Source of the DNA: Campanula takesimana
Lineage: Eukaryota > Streptophyta > Magnoliopsida > Asterales > Campanulaceae
Assembly (NCBI GenBank): GCA_026119855.1
Contig: JAOWBW010001454.1
Coordinates: forward strand, 186,001-250,000
Length of the DNA: 64,000 bases
Reading direction: 5' to 3'
The first letter of the stretch is position 1. The number at the start of each line of letters is the position of its first letter. This document shows, piece after piece, positions 61,387 to 64,000 of this stretch. The position numbers and the translations under genes are program-made. The notes beneath the pieces were generated by a model. It made no database searches, was not told the DNA's origin, and saw only the letters and a program-made list of their open reading frames with translations.

Positions 61387-62381
61387 TGTAGATACCCCGG
61401 GGGAACCACGGCTTGACTAGAGCGCGTGAATTACCCTAGGATGTCTAACTTGTTTTTTAGAGTCGCCACCTATGTTTTGAGGAACATAAGAAAAACCTAT
61501 TGATAATAGCCTAAGTTTGATTACGAAAACAGAGATTCTTTGTTTTGAGGTTCGGGGGTTAGGTTACGAGATGGGAAGTACCGAAACACCCATCTCGCCC
61601 AACTAAAGTTGGTCTTGCTTGATCAAAATCTACATGAATGATAAACATTCTTCTTCTTCTTCTTTAAATCATAAAAAGGGGCTTTAAAATAGAGTTTGGA
61701 ATGTAGGAGATAACTCTTTAACCGACCTCAATGAGATGAGGTGATCATTAGAGTCATGTCCCAAAATGATTTGGGTGATTGCACTTTGATAAAACAAAAA
61801 GAAAGAGAAAAGAGATGAAGTTAAGAAGAGGAAAGAAATAACTTTACCTAGACTTCAAGAGACTTCAAACACTTCTTGATGAATTCTTTGGAGAAATCCT
61901 TTGGAAATGCTTTGTAAGTGTGAAATTTTAGTGTCTTATTGAGAATGTAAGATTGAGAGCCAAAGGTCCTTGAAAATGGAGGTAAAGGGGGGGGGGGGTT
62001 TATAGGTGAAAGAGAGATGTTTTTGGTGCCAAAACTCAGTCACCAAGAAATCTTTCCCGGGCAAAATCCTGTAAATTGAGCAAGGGAGAGAATCCTGGCC
62101 AGAAATCTGTAACCGACGCCCAGAGGCGCGCGCTTCCTGATTTGGGGGCAGGAGGCGCGCGCGTCTGGATCCTCCTGTCGGAGGCGCGCGACTCAGAGAA
62201 GGCGATTTTGACAGAATGGACTAGAAAGTCAGCCCTGTTATTCAGTTTAGTCCCTGGACTTAACGAAGTCAGTCAGGAACTTAACGGAAGTGACAGAAAC
62301 TAACGAGAAACACTTAAAATGGGGAGAAACACAAGATCAAATGTGCAATCGGGGTGAGCGGTCCAAGGCGGGGTGTCTACA
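61387..62381 (-). repeat. 5' LTR of the Tat-lineage element
   Basis: On the plus strand it runs from TGTAGATACCCC to GGGGTGTCTACA, with matched inverted ends and a length of 995 bases. The minus-strand TATAAA is at 61999-62004. Three GGCGCGCGC motifs lie at 62118-62196, upstream of that TATA in transcription order. Confidence 0.88.
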
Positions 62382-63166
62382 GGCGGTCCTCAACGTAAGC
62401 CCATGTTGACTTTGGTTGACCGAATGAGTGTCATACCCGAATCCCTTGCCTCTGACCGAATGAGTGTCATGCCCGAATCCCTTTCCTCTGACCGAATGAG
62501 TGTCACGCCCGAATCCCCTGCCTCTGACCGAATGAGTGTCACGCTCGAGTCCTTGCCTCTGACCGAATGAGTGTCACACACGAGTCCTTACCTCTGACCG
62601 AATGAGTGTCATGCCCGAGTCCTTGCCTCTGACCGAATGAGTGTCATGCCCGAGTCCTTGCCTCTGACCGAATAAGTGTCATGCCCGAGTCATTTCCTTG
62701 CCTCTGACCGAACGAGTGTCATGCCCGAGTCCTTGCCTCTGACCGAATGAATGTCATGCCAAAGTCCATGCCTCTGACCAAATGCGTGTCACGCCCGAAC
62801 CTTTGCCTCTGACCGAATGAGTGTCACGCCCGAACCTTTACCTCTGACCGAATGAGTGTCATGCCCGAACCTTTGCCTCTGACCGAATGAGTGTCATGCC
62901 CGAATCTTTACCCCTGACCAGATAAGAGTCATGCCCGAGTTCCCCACCCGACCTCGACGGTCGTCTATAGGTTTGAGTAGCCTTAAAATCTCTCACCCCT
63001 CTTTCGAACTACGTTAGGCTTGATCCCCGCAAAAGGGATACGTAGGAATCCTATACCTCTAGGTCCAGCCATTGGAATCAAATCGGCCTTTGCCGTCCTC
63101 CCATCAGATTGGGATGTGTTTATCGACAACCCCGCTTTCTTCAAAAGTGACGTTGCCGAGGGGCTC
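62382..63166 (+). repeat. 3' UTR of another Tat element, with 35-36 bp minisatellite
   Basis: About 15 copies of a 35-36 base unit (core GACCGAATGAGTGTCATGCC) lie at 62418-62950. They are followed by GAACTACGTTAGGCTTGATC and GGGATACGTAGG (63007-63056) and by GTTGCCGAGGGGCTC against the next LTR. The same order of landmarks is present at 17763-17898. Tandem repeats in 3' UTRs are typical of Tat-lineage elements. Reading frames through the array are a by-product of the repeat period. Confidence 0.8.
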
Positions 63167-64000
63167 TGTAAGTACCCCAATCTGATTGTGACCAACTTAG
63201 AGGATTTCTAGGCACCATTCAGGGATAAACTGATAGGCCAAGACCTTACTAGGACAAAATATGAACACAGGGACTGTTCTGGAATTAAAAGATTGAAAAA
63301 TCCAGAAGGTCTCCAACATGAGCCGTACGGCTACTTTGGGCACTATCAGCCCCTATAAATTGAACCCCTTGCTGATCATTCCAGGGGGAGAAATGATTAT
63401 TGCTAGTGTTACACTGATAAAATTACTCCAGAAGAGTGTTTAGAGTGAAAAAAGAGAGGAATATTGGCCTAACCAAACATAGGTAAAGCCACCTTCTCCC
63501 CCATCCTTCTCTTCATTTCATCTCCTTGTTTGTTCATGTTTATTTGTTCATCTCTTATATTTCTTGCAAGTCTTGTCCATCTCAAGCAATTTATATTTCT
63601 TGCAAGTCTTGTCCATATCAAGCAATATATATATATGTATTACAAGCCTTGGCATTCCAAGCTATATATATCACTATTATGTATACATATGGTCCAAACC
63701 ATGAATGATTCAAGGTGCCCTTCACACTTTATGTGAAAGTGGTTCTAACCTAAAGATGATCATGGTTTGTTGATATTTCTTGTTTGCTAATCTATTTTAA
63801 TGGAAAAGGAACATGTTTTGGTTGATTATGTTGTTCATTGGAAGCAAGGATGATCATTTGGATGATAAAGTTTCAATCTTTATCATCCAAAAAATTGATC
63901 TAGCTTCAAACCCCCTTTAGGGTTACAAAGATAAGGTCTTTATGTCAAATAATGTTCCCCCAAGGTTGCCTTTGGCTTAAAGATCCACTCTTGTGATGAA
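63167..64000 (+). repeat. Tat-lineage LTR, start only
   Basis: It begins TGTAAGTACCCC immediately after GAGGGGCTC, as the Tat LTR at 17899 follows GAAGGGCTC. A palindrome AGCCGTACGGCT (63321-63332) lies 20 bases before TATAAAT (63354-63360). A TATATATATA run with a 40-base direct repeat (TTTCTTGCAAGTCTTGTCCAT) is at about 63558-63660. The LTR end is outside the window. No gene is seen. Confidence 0.65.

Noticed and set aside
62373..62581. Reading frames giving a repeated DRMSVxPES peptide and its antisense counterpart
   Set aside because: The frame is open only because the repeat period is 36 bases for the first copies; it is lost once the period becomes 35. It is a minisatellite, not a repeat protein.
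62418..62950. Regular repeat array as a possible CRISPR array
   Set aside because: The units are contiguous without unique spacers, the host is a plant, and the position in a Tat 3' UTR explains it.
1..64000. Search for tRNA and rRNA genes
   Set aside because: The only tRNA-related strings found are retrotransposon primer-binding sites; no cloverleaf or rRNA-like sequence was recognised by eye.

Overview
The window is repeat-rich nuclear DNA from a flowering plant, most likely a eudicot with a large genome. There is no bacterial-style gene organisation and I recognise no conserved single-copy host gene. Almost every coding stretch belongs to LTR retrotransposons or to transposon-associated gene families: Ty3/gypsy Tekay-type chromoviruses, Ty3/gypsy Tat-lineage elements, and Ty1/copia. 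The one candidate gene that may not be an LTR retrotransposon is a multi-exon minus-strand locus at 4355-8505. It combines an HMG box with a Ulp1-type (C48) cysteine protease and carries a few disabling mutations.

Layout, left to right. 1-3902: internal tail and 3' LTR of a gag-only (TR-GAG-like) Tekay derivative. 4355-8505: the HMG-box/Ulp1 locus. 9541-10958: LTR fragments. 11045-14030: an antisense plant-mobile-domain-like pseudogene split by a solo copia LTR (11218-12695, target duplication AAGTC). 14656-16605: a second, spliced plant-mobile-domain locus. 16606-18866: tandem-repeat 3' UTR and LTR of a Tat element. 18940-20281: a copia LTR relict. 20378-43050: the LTR of a second Tekay element (D), split by a copia element (21116-41245, target duplication CAAGA). 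That copia element is itself interrupted by a three-LTR Tekay chimera (24838-40183) holding one gag-only and one apparently intact gag-pol internal region. 43053-49670: the second copy of a roughly 6.6 kb tandem duplication, which preserves the empty copia target site. 49061-51718: most of the element D pol. 51794-57518: another gag-only Tekay element, running into a 100-N gap. 57619-62381: a Tat-type gag-protease on the minus strand with leader, primer-binding site and 5' LTR. 62382-64000: minisatellite 3' UTR and LTR start of a further, plus-oriented Tat element.

The nesting gives a clear order of events: element D insertion, tandem duplication, copia insertion into copy 1, two Tekay-family insertions into the copia element, then recombination between them that deleted the 5' half of the copia body.

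The most unusual signal cuts across families. Nearly every LTR, and the upstream region of each antisense mobile-domain gene, carries a short CpG-rich, often palindromic motif, usually as two pairs and usually a short distance upstream of a TATA box. The motif differs between elements (TGTGCGGCCGCCCA, CCCGGTCGGAC, CTCGTACGAG, GGCGCCCGCC, GGCGCGCGC types). Identical types are nevertheless shared between copia and gypsy LTRs, and different types occupy the same slot in otherwise alignable copia LTRs. This looks like an exchangeable regulatory cassette. All calls come from reading the sequence; no database search was run.
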